NCBI GenBank assembly: GCA_030762895.1
Contig: CM061062.1
Coordinates: forward strand, 237,868,019 to 237,932,018
Length of the DNA: 64,000 bases
DNA from: Sophora flavescens
Lineage: Eukaryota > Streptophyta > Magnoliopsida > Fabales > Fabaceae
Direction of reading: 5' to 3'
Of the stretch, positions 35,854 to 46,893 are shown one piece after another (the stretch's first letter is position 1; the number at the start of each line of letters is the position of its first letter). The translations under genes and the position numbers were made by a program. Under the pieces are notes generated by a model. The model saw only the letters and a list, made by a program, of their open reading frames with translations, was not told the origin of the DNA and did no database searches.

Positions 35854-37454
35854 TGATGTCGCGTCAGTCGACGTGCGACGACGCTCGTGCGAATCCGGCA
35901 AGTGTACCGGACTGCCGTCAAGTAATAAAAGATATCGAACCCACAAAGACTGTGTTCCCGAATCACAATGAATTTCGAATCGATTAAGTTCTGGACTTTT
36001 TAGAGAGGGTTTTGAAATTGGTTTTTGGATTGAAAGATAGATGAGCAGAGAACAATTAAAACAGAAAACAATTGTTTATGGGGTTTTTATCTAAAACGGA
36101 TTCCTAGGGATTTGGGTTACCTTTGAGGCTGTTTATGTTGCTAAAAGATTTACCTTTGTTGATTACCGAAATTGCCTTGAAGGCGAGTTTATCCTCTGAT
36201 AGCTTAAGCTCCCTCTCGGGTTACAAAAGCCGTGCCCAATTGACCCGACCCCTACTCTCGTGGTAGTCGATCCCAGATTGGACCCTTTGCGTTCAGTGAC
36301 AACTCGTTGCTCCTCGAGGGACGGCTTCTAACTCTCGTGATTTCAGTCCCAAGTCTGACTTCTATAGGTCCGACGCCCAAGTTCACCGCTAGGTTCCTCC
36401 TTGGAATGTCTCGGTCATGCAAATAACCTAAGTTCACCGCTAGGTTCCTCCTTGGATCATTCACATCTCACAAACCAGTGGCTGCCGGGCTTTACGAGTG
36501 AATCACCCTAGAGATCCTAAGTTCACCGTTAGGTTCCTCCTTAGAACGTCTATGTCACGTAAATAAACGGTTGCCGAAATTTATGAGTGATTAACACACT
36601 AGAAATCAGATCTAAAGCAAATCGTAATTAACAAAGAGTTTACATCAAATTTACATCATAAACAAACTTGGGCAGAGCCCTAATCCCTAGAAACTATGCT
36701 ACTACTCACGCCTTGCCATGGAGATGACAAGCATGATTATAAATAGCATGAAAATACAAAAATCAGAGAAGAGAAGAGAAGAGGAAAGAGAGATCTAAGC
36801 CTAGAGTAGTAGCCCCTAATGTGTAGATTTTTTTGGATCTGATGCCTTGGTCCATATTTATAGAAATGGGGAAGTTAGAGTCCCAAACCAACTCAAAATC
36901 TGATCTATTTCGGTTTCTTCAGATCCAAGTAAAGCGCGTCACGGCCGTGATGGCCATCACGGCCTGGCCGTGACGGTCTCTGCCTCTGCCAATTCTGGAA
37001 AATTCAATTTCTCGCGACGCGAGATATGTCTCGCGACGCGAGCCCTCAGCTTCATGGCCCGTGATGAATTTCACGGCTGGGCCGTGATGTGCTCTGACTT
37101 GTGGTGGTTTTGGGTCACGGCCGTGATGGCTATCACGGCCAGGCCGTGACAGACTCTGACTTCAGCCTTTCTTCTTTTTCAGTTTTGCTCGATCATGGCC
37201 GTGATGAGCATCACGGCTAGGCCGTGATGGGCTCTGTTTGGCTCATTTTCTTCAGTTTTAAAGCTCCATCTTCATCCAAACTTCATCATGGTTGATCTTG
37301 AGCAATTTACCCTTGATATCTGCAAAACAACACACGAAAACCGCCTTACCCGCTCCAAAGGAAAATTAACCTAAAATCTAATAAAAATATGCCTAAACTA
37401 CATGAAAATGCATGCAAAATGATGGACAAAGATGAGGTGGAATCACACTCATCA
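35854..37454 (-). repeat. 3' LTR of G1 copy C
   Basis: This 1601-bp LTR has TATA complement at 36855-36862 and a palindrome array at 36938-37229. The array includes two CTCGCGACGCGAG palindromes near 37013 and 37034. The U5 end reads TGATGTCG followed by a 14-bp block unlike that of the partner LTR. Confidence 0.93.
36938..37229 (-). promoter_or_regulatory. Paired palindrome array in the copy C 3' LTR
   Basis: Units of TCACGGCCGTGA, a spacer and TCACGGCCTGGCCGTGA-type arms are mixed with two CTCGCGACGCGAG palindromes of the kind that dominates G2. In element orientation the array lies just upstream of the TATA box. Confidence 0.75.
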
Positions 37455-39269
37455 AATCACCCCAAGCTTGAAACTTTGCTTGTCCTCAAGCAATTACTCA
37501 GGCCATAAGATATAAATCTTTCAAAGCATGGATAGTGAACTAAGAACCCAAGAAGCTAATCCAAGTAATAGGCATTTTTAATAAGCATTCAAGAGATAAT
37601 CAAGTTCAAGTCCAATTAGAAGCTTAGGTTCTTCAAGTTCATGTCCTCACTGATTTGGGCACTCATCTCACCTCACTCAAGTGTTTTAGGGTTTATGACA
37701 ATTCACTCCATTTCCTCAAGTAAAGTATTTTACCATAGGCTTGACTATTAACCAAATCTCTACTTTATTTAAGAAAACACTTAAGAATCAAGAGGTCTTT
37801 TCCTTTGGTTGTAATGTGGCCATGGGATTTATTGTTAGGTGGGAAAATCAAAGAAAGGGAATTTTCAAGAAGGCTAGATAGATTATCAAACATTACAAGG
37901 TATGACACCTTCTAAAATACCTTTTAAGGGCTTTGATTTACTTTTTCCACCTTTCTTTTTTTTTTTTTCTTTTCTCACTTTCTTTGTCATCCCCTTCTCC
38001 ATTTTTTTCTGTTCATTTCATTTTTTATTTGTTTGGAGAAGGGGAGATTTATAGCTCAAGAGAAATTACTTTCTAGCTTTTCTTCCCATACTTTTTCCAA
38101 CTACCAATTACCCTTTTTGTAATACTTTAAAAGGTGCCATACCAAGCATTATTTATCAAATTAAATCATGGTACCAAGAAAAGTATTTTATCTTTAGGCT
38201 CAAAATTGGGCAACTAAGGGGTAGCATTTATCATTCAAAGCTCGGGAGGCCGGAAAAATACCTAGTGCCTCAATCATTTCCAAAAATGTTTTCAGAAATT
38301 TTTAAGTTTTGAAATGGTTTCAAGTCAAGTTCTAGAAAATACAGTCCAAGAGGAATTACAACACTTTAGAACAAGAAATGGGGTAGATTTAGTGAATACC
38401 CCTTTTGGCTCAAAATCTTACATTTAGTAGTTCAAAAATCAGTGAGGTACACAAGTTTAAGGAACCACATGCTAATTATCAACTATCAAATGATTATCTC
38501 AAGAATTTTTATTTTTAGCCATATCACAAGAATAATGAAAAATTGGGTTCAAAATTCACTATCTCAATTCATTTGGCTCCAAGATTTTACAATCGGATGC
38601 ATGTTCTAAGTGAGGGGAAATCTAGAGAATGTGATCATACCAATCTAAGCCTATGTGAATGCAACATGAATGCAACAATGCAAATGCAAAAATAAATACC
38701 CCCACCCCAAGCTTGATTACTTACATTGTCTCCAATGTAAATAATCAAGTCGGAGAGAGAGAAAAAAATGGAACAACTTACCGAGTCGGTGAGCGGGTGT
38801 TGGCTTCACATTCCAGTCAAAACTTGGGTAGAAATTGTATCACGGCCGTGAGGCTTATCACGGGCAGGCCGTGATCGCTTCGATCCTCGGAGTTGCCCTG
38901 TCACGGCCGGTGATCTACATCACGGCTAGGCCGTGATGCTCTCTCGATCTTGGCATCCTACTCATCACGCCCGTGATGGTTGTCACGGCTAGGCCGTGAT
39001 GCTCTCTCGTGCTCTTGTTTAGTTCATCACGGCCGTGACCACTCGTCACGCCAGGGCGTGATGGCCTCTGACTTTATTTTTTTATGCTCTTCTTCTCTTT
39101 CTCAACCTGAAAACACTAGACAAACTTATTAATGATATTTTTGCTTCTTGATCTTCTCAAATTATTCAAGAGGTTAAATCAAAAACAAAAGGAAAAAGGG
39201 AAAGAAAACTTGGGTTGCCTCCCAAGAAGCGCTTATTTATGGTCTTAAGCTTGACCATACTTCCTCAAG
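37455..39269 (-). other. G1 copy C post-gag region and PPT
   Basis: There is no pol. The PPT complement (AATCACCCCAAGCTT) is at 37455-37469, and an internal PPT-like copy (CCCCACCCCAAGCTT) is near 38700-38714. A block of four palindrome pairs lies at 38839-39063, where copy A has a single unit at the equivalent place. Confidence 0.8.
38839..39063 (-). repeat. Four palindrome pairs downstream of gag in copy C
   Basis: Each roughly 50-bp unit has two TCACGGCC-type palindromes with a short spacer and ends with a CTCTCTCG or CTCTGAC tail. This is the same grammar as in the LTR, at a second site that would be internal in the RNA. Confidence 0.75.
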
Positions 39270-41589
39270 TCAACCGGGGTCGGCTGGGCATAGAAGTGCA
39301 GGAACACTTCTTTTCCATGGAGCTCCTTCAAATAGTCGTTTCTGCTCATACGGCCAGTAACGCTTCCGCTTTGTTCTTTTCTCTCGGAGCTTCCTAGCCT
39401 TCCTTCCTCCCGGCGGAAGTATTGTTTCTGCATGGACAGCAATTCCAACTTCACCACTGCTGGGTGCATCATTAGCCCTGTAAATCTTTGGGGTTGCTTC
39501 CATGCTAAGTTCTTTCTCTACCGCTGGAGTCTTTACATCAATTCTGCACACATGGCTCTCAAAAGGAGGGTTGTTACAAGAGTTAATCAACTGAAAATTT
39601 ACCCTACCTTCCTCTACATTTAGAGAGAGTTTGCCATTCCTTACGTCTATTAATGCTCCAGCGGTTGCCAAGAATGGCCTTCCTAAAATGATGGGGAATT
39701 TAGAATTCCCTTTCATGTCCAATACCAGGAAGTCGGTAGGGATGAGAATTTTCCCTACCTTTATAGGAACATTCTCTAGTATGCCTAGAGGAGTCCTAGT
39801 TGAGCCATCCGCAATTTGTAAGGGGAATTTGAATGGTCTCAACTCTTTGCTTCCCAACCTTTCCATGATAGTGAGGGACATCAAGCTCGCACTAGCCCCT
39901 AGGTCACATAAGGCTTGGTCAATTTGCACTTGTTCAATCGAGCAAGCGATGGAGAAACTACCTGGGTCTTTCAGTTTAGTAGGCATTTTAGTCTCTACAT
40001 CTACTTGCTTTTTCCCCGACCAACCTCTCGTGGGAAAGGTATCGGGGTTGGTACGGTGGTGGAGGGACATATTTCTGCTCGCTCTTCTTTTTCGTTCGTG
40101 TCCTCCTCCGGTTCCACGTCCATTTCAGCTACCCCCACCCCAAGCTTATCATCCCTCAAGTGTATGACATTGCAATGCTCATTGGGATTTGCTTCGGGTT
40201 GCCCCGGGAATGTACCCTTAGGTCTCGAGTACGTGCTGGCTTGTTGGGCAATTTGTGTTTCTAGCATCTTGTTATGAATTGCCAAGTTGTCTACCTTAGA
40301 TGCTAGATCCTTTATTGCCTCACTCACTGCCCTTCCTTGTTGTCTAAACTCCTCATTCTGTTTTGTCTGAGTTTCGACAAAACTTTCAAATAAAGTCTCG
40401 AGTTTAGATCTTTGTACCTGAGGGTACCCCGGTGCGGTTCTCTTATTACCTTGACCTTCTTGGAGCTCATGATTAAGCGTGTTGCTGTAGTTGCCGTAGG
40501 AGAGGTAAGGGTTGTTCCTTCTTTGGTTGTAGGGATTTGGGGGAGCATAGTTGGGCAGCTTCGGGTTCGTATCATAGTAGTTGTTACAAGAGTTCACTTG
40601 CTCACCCGAAGCGCCGGATCCATGTGGGCATCCCATCATGTCATGTCCCTGCATTCCACAAATCTCACAAACAAGGTTAGTAGCACCTAATGCACTCACA
40701 TTAGCTCTTTCAAGCCGATCAAAACGTTTATTAAGTGAGTCTATCTTTGACATAATAAGATCTGTGCTATTTACCTCAAACTTACCCCCCGAAATCTTGT
40801 TCGGGTTATTACCTCTTTCGGATCCCCATTGGTGGTAGTTGGTGGCGACATTCTCGATGATGTTGAATGCCTCAGTGAGAGGCCTATTCATAAACGCTCC
40901 ACCGGCTGCAGAATCTAGTGACACCTTCGAAGAGTAGTCCAATCCGTTATAGAAGGTATGCACTATTAACCACCTCTCGAGTCCGTGATGTGGGCACGAC
41001 TCCAGTAGTCCCTTGTATCGATCCCAAGCTTTCGATAATGATTCTCCATCTTTCTGGAAGAAGCCGGTGATCTGGGTCCTTATGTAGGCCGTCTTGGATG
41101 GAGGGAAGAATTTCTCCAAGAACGCCTGCTCCAATTGGTCCCAAGTAGTCAAAGTGTTAGCGGGGATTTGCTTAAGCCAGGCCTTCGCCTTTCCAGTGAG
41201 AGATGAGGGGAACAATCTCAAACGCACAACATCGACCGAGGCTCCATTAATCCCGATGCGTCGGTGAACTCTAAGAATGTCTCTATGTGATCGGTCGGGT
41301 CCTCCGAAGGCAATCCTCCGAACCGATGTTGCCTAATCATGTTGATTAGCATGGGCGGTATGGTATAGTTTTCCGCCTCAATCTCTGGCCTTGCAATCCC
41401 GGGTCGCAAGCCTCTCGCATTTGGGGCTGCGTAATCCTTCAAAGGTTTTGTATCCGGTTGATTCGCCATGAGTGGAACGGGACTCAACCTTTCTCCCTCT
41501 CTTTGTAGTCTTCTACGCTCATGTGGAAGGTCCTCTCGATCTCCTGGATCAATCTCACTAAGGCTCCCAAGACTTAGAGATCTTTGCAT
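39270..41589 (-). pseudogene. gag-pr: G1 copy C gag-aspartic protease (two frameshifts)
   Basis: The start is ATG at 41589 (minus strand), equivalent to 5123 in copy B. A frameshift near 41260 lies before the gag core, and a second near 40065 lies in the proline-rich linker before the protease. Within the three frame segments there are no in-frame stops. The gag core, a CEICGMQGHDMMGC knuckle (last spacing altered by a small deletion near 40625) and the CDLGAS protease with ILGRPFLATAG are all present. The product would match copy B residue for residue over long stretches. The frameshifts suggest post-insertion decay or mobilisation by gag supplied in trans. Confidence 0.9.
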
Positions 41590-41736
41590 ATAACACACAG
41601 AGAGATGGATACAATAGAAGGAAAAGAAATTTTTGATTTTTTTTTAATTTTTAAATTTCAGAAATAAAAATCAAATAAAAAGAAAAGGTCCGTAAAAAAT
41701 CAATTCAAATTTTGAATTGAGATTCGAAAAGGCACA

Positions 41737-41755
41737 GTCCCCGGCAACGGCGCCA
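41737..41755 (-). other. Primer binding site of G1 copy C
   Basis: The complement reads TGGCGCCGTTGCCGGGGAC, identical to the site at 4972-4990. Confidence 0.9.
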
Positions 41756-41761
41756 AAAACT

Positions 41762-43342
41762 TGATGTCGTCGTGCCGCGGAGGCGACGACGCTCGTGCGA
41801 ATCCGGCAAGTGTACCGGACTGTCGTCAAGTAATAAAAGATATCGAACCCACAGAGACTGTGTTCCCGAATCACAGTGAATTTCGAATCGATTAAGTTCT
41901 GGACTTTTTAGAGAGGGTTTTGAAATTGGTTTTTGAATTGAAAGATAGATGAGCAGAGAACAATTAAAACAGAAAACAATTGTTTATGGGGTTTTTATCT
42001 AAAACGGATTCCTAGGGATTTGGGTTACCTTTGAGGCTGTTTATGTTGCTAAAAGATTTACCTTTGTTGATTACCGAAATTGCCTTGAAGGCGAGTTTAT
42101 CCTCTGATAGCTTAAGCTCCCTCTCGGGTTACAAAAGCCGTGCCCAATTGACCCGACCCCTACTCTCGTGGTAGTCGATCCCAGATTGGACCCTTTGCGT
42201 TCAGTGACAACTCGTTGCTCCTCGAGGGACGGCTTCTAACTCTCGTGATTTCAGTCCCAAGTCTGACTTCTATAGGTCCGACACCCAAGTTCACCGCTAG
42301 GTTCCTCCTTGGAATGTCTCGGTCATGCAAATAACCTAAGTTCATCGCTAGGTTCCTCCTTGGATCATTCACATCTCACAAACCAGTGGGCTGCTTTACG
42401 AGTGAATCACCCTAGAGATCCTAAGTTCATCGTTAGGTTCCTCCTTAGAACGTCTATGTCACGTAAATAAACGGTTGCCGAAATTTATGAGTGATTAACA
42501 CACTAGAAATCAGATCTAAAGCAAATCGTAATTAACAAAGAGTTTACATCAAATTTACATCATAAACAAACTTGGGCAGAGCCCTAATCCCTAGAAACTA
42601 TGCTACTACTCACGCCTTGCCATGGAGATGACAAGCATGATTATAAATAGCATGAAAATACAAAAATCAGAGAAGAGAAGAGAAGAGGAGAAGAGAGATC
42701 TAAGCCTAGAGTAGTAGCCCCTAATGTGTAGATTTTTTTGGATCTGATGCCTTGGTCCATATTTATAGAAATGGGGAAGTTAGAGTCCCAAACCAACTCA
42801 AAATCTGATCTATTTCGGTTTCTTCAGCATCCAAGTAAAGCGCGTCACGGCCGTGATGGCCATCACGGCCTGGCCGTGACGGTCTCCTGCCTCGCCAATT
42901 CTGGAAAATTCAATTTCTCGCGACGCGAGCCCCCTGCCTTCATGGCCCGTGAAGAATTTCACGGCTGGGCCGTGATGTGCTCTGACTTGTGGTGGTTTTG
43001 GGTCACGGCCGTGATGGCTATCACGGCCAGGCCGTGACGGACTCTGACTTCAGCCTTTCTTCTTTTTCAGTTTTGCTCGATCATGGCCGTGATGATCATC
43101 ACGGCTAGGCCGTGATGGGCTCTGTTTGGCTCATTTTCTTCAGTTTTAAAGCTCCATCTTCATCCAAACTTCATCATGGTTGATCTTGAGCAATTTACCC
43201 TTGATATCTGCAAAACAACACACGAAAACCGCCTTACCCGTTCCAAAGGAAAATTAACCTAAAATCTAATAAAAATATGCCTAAACTACATGAAAATGCA
43301 TGCAAAATGATGGACAAAGATGAGGTGGAATCACACTCATCA
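41762..43342 (-). repeat. 5' LTR of G1 copy C
   Basis: This 1581-bp LTR has TATA complement at 42760-42767 and a palindrome array at 42843-43117 with one CTCGCGACGCGAG copy. It is 20 bp shorter than the 3' LTR, one palindrome unit. Confidence 0.93.
42843..43117 (-). promoter_or_regulatory. Paired palindrome array in the copy C 5' LTR
   Basis: The units match 36938-37229 except that one CTCGCGACGCGAG unit is absent. In element orientation the array is upstream of the TATA box. Confidence 0.75.
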
Positions 43343-43347
43343 CAGAT

Positions 43348-46300
43348 CTGCTTAACAACAGGAAAGAAATAGAAGTCTTGCTACTTGGACAGTGGGTGCT
43401 CACGACACATGACAAGAGAAAGGTGTATGTTCCAAGACCTTAGACCCAAAGATGGTGGCTGGGTCACTTTTGGAGGACACCAAAATGGAAAGATCATTGG
43501 TATAAGTAAAATTGGTAAACATCCTCTTTCCTCCATTGAAAATGTTTTGTTAGTAAATAGTCTTAAACACAATCTGCTTAGCTTTAGTCAATTATGTGAT
43601 AATGGGTTTGCTATTTCATTTAATAAAAATATATGTACTGTCAAGAAAGATGAAGGATCACTCTTATTCACTGGCCAGAGGCAAAACAATCTGTGTAAGA
43701 TTGACTTAGAGGACCTCTCAAATCAAAGTGTCTCATGTCTAGTGTCCATTGAGGATGAATGATGGATTTGGCACAAAAGGTTGGGTCATGCAGGTTTGAG
43801 ATTAATCTCAATAAAAAAAGCATAACTTTGTAAGAGGTCTACCAAACCTTAGTTTCAAATCCGATGCTCTCTGTGATGCATGTCATAAGGGAAAACAAGT
43901 TAAAGGTTCTTTTGACTCTAAGAATGTTGTTGGTACCAACAGACCACTAGAATTGCTACACCTTGATCTCTTTGGTCTAACAAGGACTGCCTCTGTCAGT
44001 GGTAAGAAATATGGTCTTGTCACAATAGACGACTACACTATATGGACATGGGTTATGTTCCTTGCTCACAAGGATGAGTCATTCAAGGTCTTTTCTGTAT
44101 TCTGCAAACGTGTACAGAATGATAAAAGGCAGGTGTATAGCTTCAATTAGAAGTGATCATGAGGGAGCATTTATCAATGAGCTATTCCATGAGTTTTGTG
44201 AAGAAGGTGGTATTCAACACAACTTCTCAATACCAAGAACACCACATTAAAATGGTGTGGTAGAGAGAAAGAATGGATCTCTTCAAGAGATGGCTAGGAC
44301 TATGCTCAATGACAATTCTGTCCCTAATCACTTTTGGACTGAAGCTGTGAACACTGCCTGCAACATTCAGAACAGAATATACATTAGACCTATTCTGAAT
44401 AAGACTCCCTATGAATTGTGGAAAGGTAGAAAATCCAACATTTCATACTTCCACCCTTTCGAATGTAAATGTTACATTTTGAATACAAATGATCAACTTG
44501 GTAAATTTGATGCTAAGATAGATAATGGAATTCTACTAGGATTTTCTGAAACTTCAAAAGGTTTTAGAGTTTATAATTCTAGAACTTTAGTTGTAGAAGA
44601 ATGTATTCATGTAAAATTTGATGACAAACAGCCTGATAAGAGACTATCAGAGCTAGATGAAGCTTTTGCAGATCTTGATCTAAATATCTCAAGAGAGAAA
44701 CCAGAAATCAAAACTGATATCCAAGTAGACGACACTTCTCAACAACAACCAGAAATGTCTACCTCTCAACAGGAAAATGCTCAAAAATCTTGGTATTTCA
44801 GAAACTACCATCCTCAAGATCAAATCATTGGTGACCCCAATGACAAGCTAAGAACTAGGTCAACCTTCAGAGAACAAAGTGATTCTGCTCTTATCTCTGA
44901 ATGTGAACCCAAGACAGTGGACGAAGCTCTACCGGAAGAAGGATGGATTCTAGCTATGCAAGAAGAACTTAATCAGTTTGAGAGAAGTGAAGTTTGGACT
45001 CTTGTACCCCTGCCTGAAGACAAATCAGTCATTGGAACAAAGTGGGTCTACAGAAACAAGCTTGATAAAGATGGTAAGGTTGTGAGAAACAAAACAAGAC
45101 TTGTTGCTCAAGGCTGCTCTCAAGAAGAAGGTATAGAATACACTGAAACTTTTGCACCGGTTGCTAGGCTAGAAGCTATAAGAATTTTAATATCGTTTGC
45201 TGCACATCACAGCTTTATGCTTTTTCAAATGGATGTTAAAAGTGCCTTTTTAAATGGCTTTATTAATGAAGAAGTATATGTCATGAAACCCTCTGGCTTT
45301 GAAAATACAAATCACCCTGAACATGTTTATAAGCTTAAGAAAGCACTGTATGGACTTAAACAAGCTCCGAGAGCTTGGTACGATAGGTTAAGTTCGTTTC
45401 TAATGGAAAGTGGTTTCAACAGAGGAAAAGTAAACACAACTCTATTTAGAAAAACTATTAAGTCGGATTTCATTATCGTACAAATTTATGTTGATGATAT
45501 CATTTTCGGTGCTACTAATGAATCTCTGTGCAAGGAATTTTCTAAGTTAATGCAGAAAGAATTTTAAATGAGCATGATGGGAGAACTCAAATTCTTCCTT
45601 GGACTTCAATTTAAACAGTCTATAGACGAGGTGTACATCCATCAGACTAAGTATACAAAGGAACTTCTAAGGAGGTTTAAGAAGGATGATTGCAAACCAA
45701 TGAATACTCCTATGCATCCTACTTCAATACTGAACAAAGATGATAAAGAGAAAAAGGTAGACCAAAAGGTATATAGAGGTATGGTAGGATCTCTTTTATA
45801 TCTGACTGTGTCTAGGCCTGATATAATGTTCAGTGTTTGCTTATGTGCTCGTTTTCAATATGATCTTAGAGAGTCTCATCTCTCAGCAGTTAAGAGATTA
45901 TTTAGATATTTAAAAGGTACTACTAATCTGGGCTTTTGCTTTAAGAAAATTGATGATTACAGATTAGTTGGTTTTTGTGATGCTGACTATGCTGGAGATA
46001 GAGTTGAAAGAAAAAACACCAGTGGAGAATGGCACTTCATTGGAGCTAACCTAGTATCATGGTCAAGCAAAAGGCAAAGTACCATTGCTCTATCAACTGC
46101 TGAAGCAGAATACATATCGGTTGCAAGCTGCTGCTCACAACTTCTATGGATCAAACATCAATTGGAGGACTACAATGTATTTGTAAGTAGTATTCCACTT
46201 ATGTGTGATAATACTGATGCAATCAATTTATCTAAGAATCCAATATTGTATTCTAGAGCTAAGCATATAGAAATCAAACATCATTTTATTAGGGATTATG

Positions 46301-46404
46301 TGCAAAAAGGTGTGTTTGATGTTCAATTTGTAGATACTGACCACCAATGGGAAGATATCTTCACTAAACCTCTTGCCGAGGACAAATTTGTCTTTATAAG
46401 ATAG
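43348..46404 (+). pseudogene. pol: C1 pol: protease, integrase, RT, RNase H (stops and frameshifts)
   Basis: Pol resumes after the CAGAT duplication. A copia protease has the active site DSGCSRHMT at 43385. The pre-integrase motif WHKRLGHAG lies near 43770, past a TGA at 43760. The integrase is broken by frameshifts near 43820-43950 and 44150 and by TAA 44248, yet shows RSDHEGAF and NGVVERKNGSL. Reverse transcriptase runs from about 44920 with YVDD at 45487-45498, and TAA 45565-45567 sits between RT and the next segment. RNase H shows GFCDADYAG and STAEAEYI and ends at TAG 46404. By family these enzymes mature gag, copy the RNA and insert the cDNA. About nine tenths of the RT to RNase H region is readable. 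Confidence 0.92.
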
Positions 46405-46893
46405 CATTTAAATATGTTGTATGTGGATTGAGTTAGTATATTTGTTGTTAATTTGGTCGTCTATTGCATGTTTTCTCTGCACGTCCACTAGTCATGACGT
46501 CCAGAGCACGTGAAGTCTACGCGTCCACTACATATGTCTTTAAGCGCCCACTCTTATTCTTGTGTGGACTCGCCTATGCGCACATTAATTGCTTATATTA
46601 ATTTTTCCTTGAACACATTTATATAAAACACTTCTTTTTCCTTGCTGAGTCAACTACCCTCATCAATCCCATCGTATCTTTTTATGGTCCCAAGTTACCA
46701 ATGCCTCTTTACACTTAATGACATGTCTTGTCATTTTTTTTGGAAACTGTTGTTTTTCAGAAATCATTAAAAGTAACCTCTTTCCCTCTGAAAAACTTTT
46801 CGCGTCTCTTCATCCCTGTCAACCTCTCTCTCTGAAACTTTCGAACTCTCTGTCTTCCTTGTTCTTCCAAACCTTAACTCATCTTACTCAACA
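46405..46893 (+). other. C1 spacer between pol and the extra ORF
   Basis: No ORF could be supported. A stretch at 46460-46560 has repeated CGTCCACTA-like words that recall the GACGTCCATA repeats of the C1 LTR. Confidence 0.5.

Larger units (their letters stand above)
35854..43342 (-). mobile_element. G1 copy C: complete minus-strand element inside C1
   Basis: The element is 7489 bp with a perfect target duplication CAGAT. On the minus strand the order is 5' LTR (43342-41762), PBS (41755-41737), gag-PR (41589-39270), post-gag region, PPT (37469-37455), 3' LTR (37454-35854). It is the reference for the G1 structure: no polymerase, only gag and protease. The two LTRs are very similar except for a 20-bp repeat-unit difference and a 14-bp block near the U5 end. 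Confidence 0.95.
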
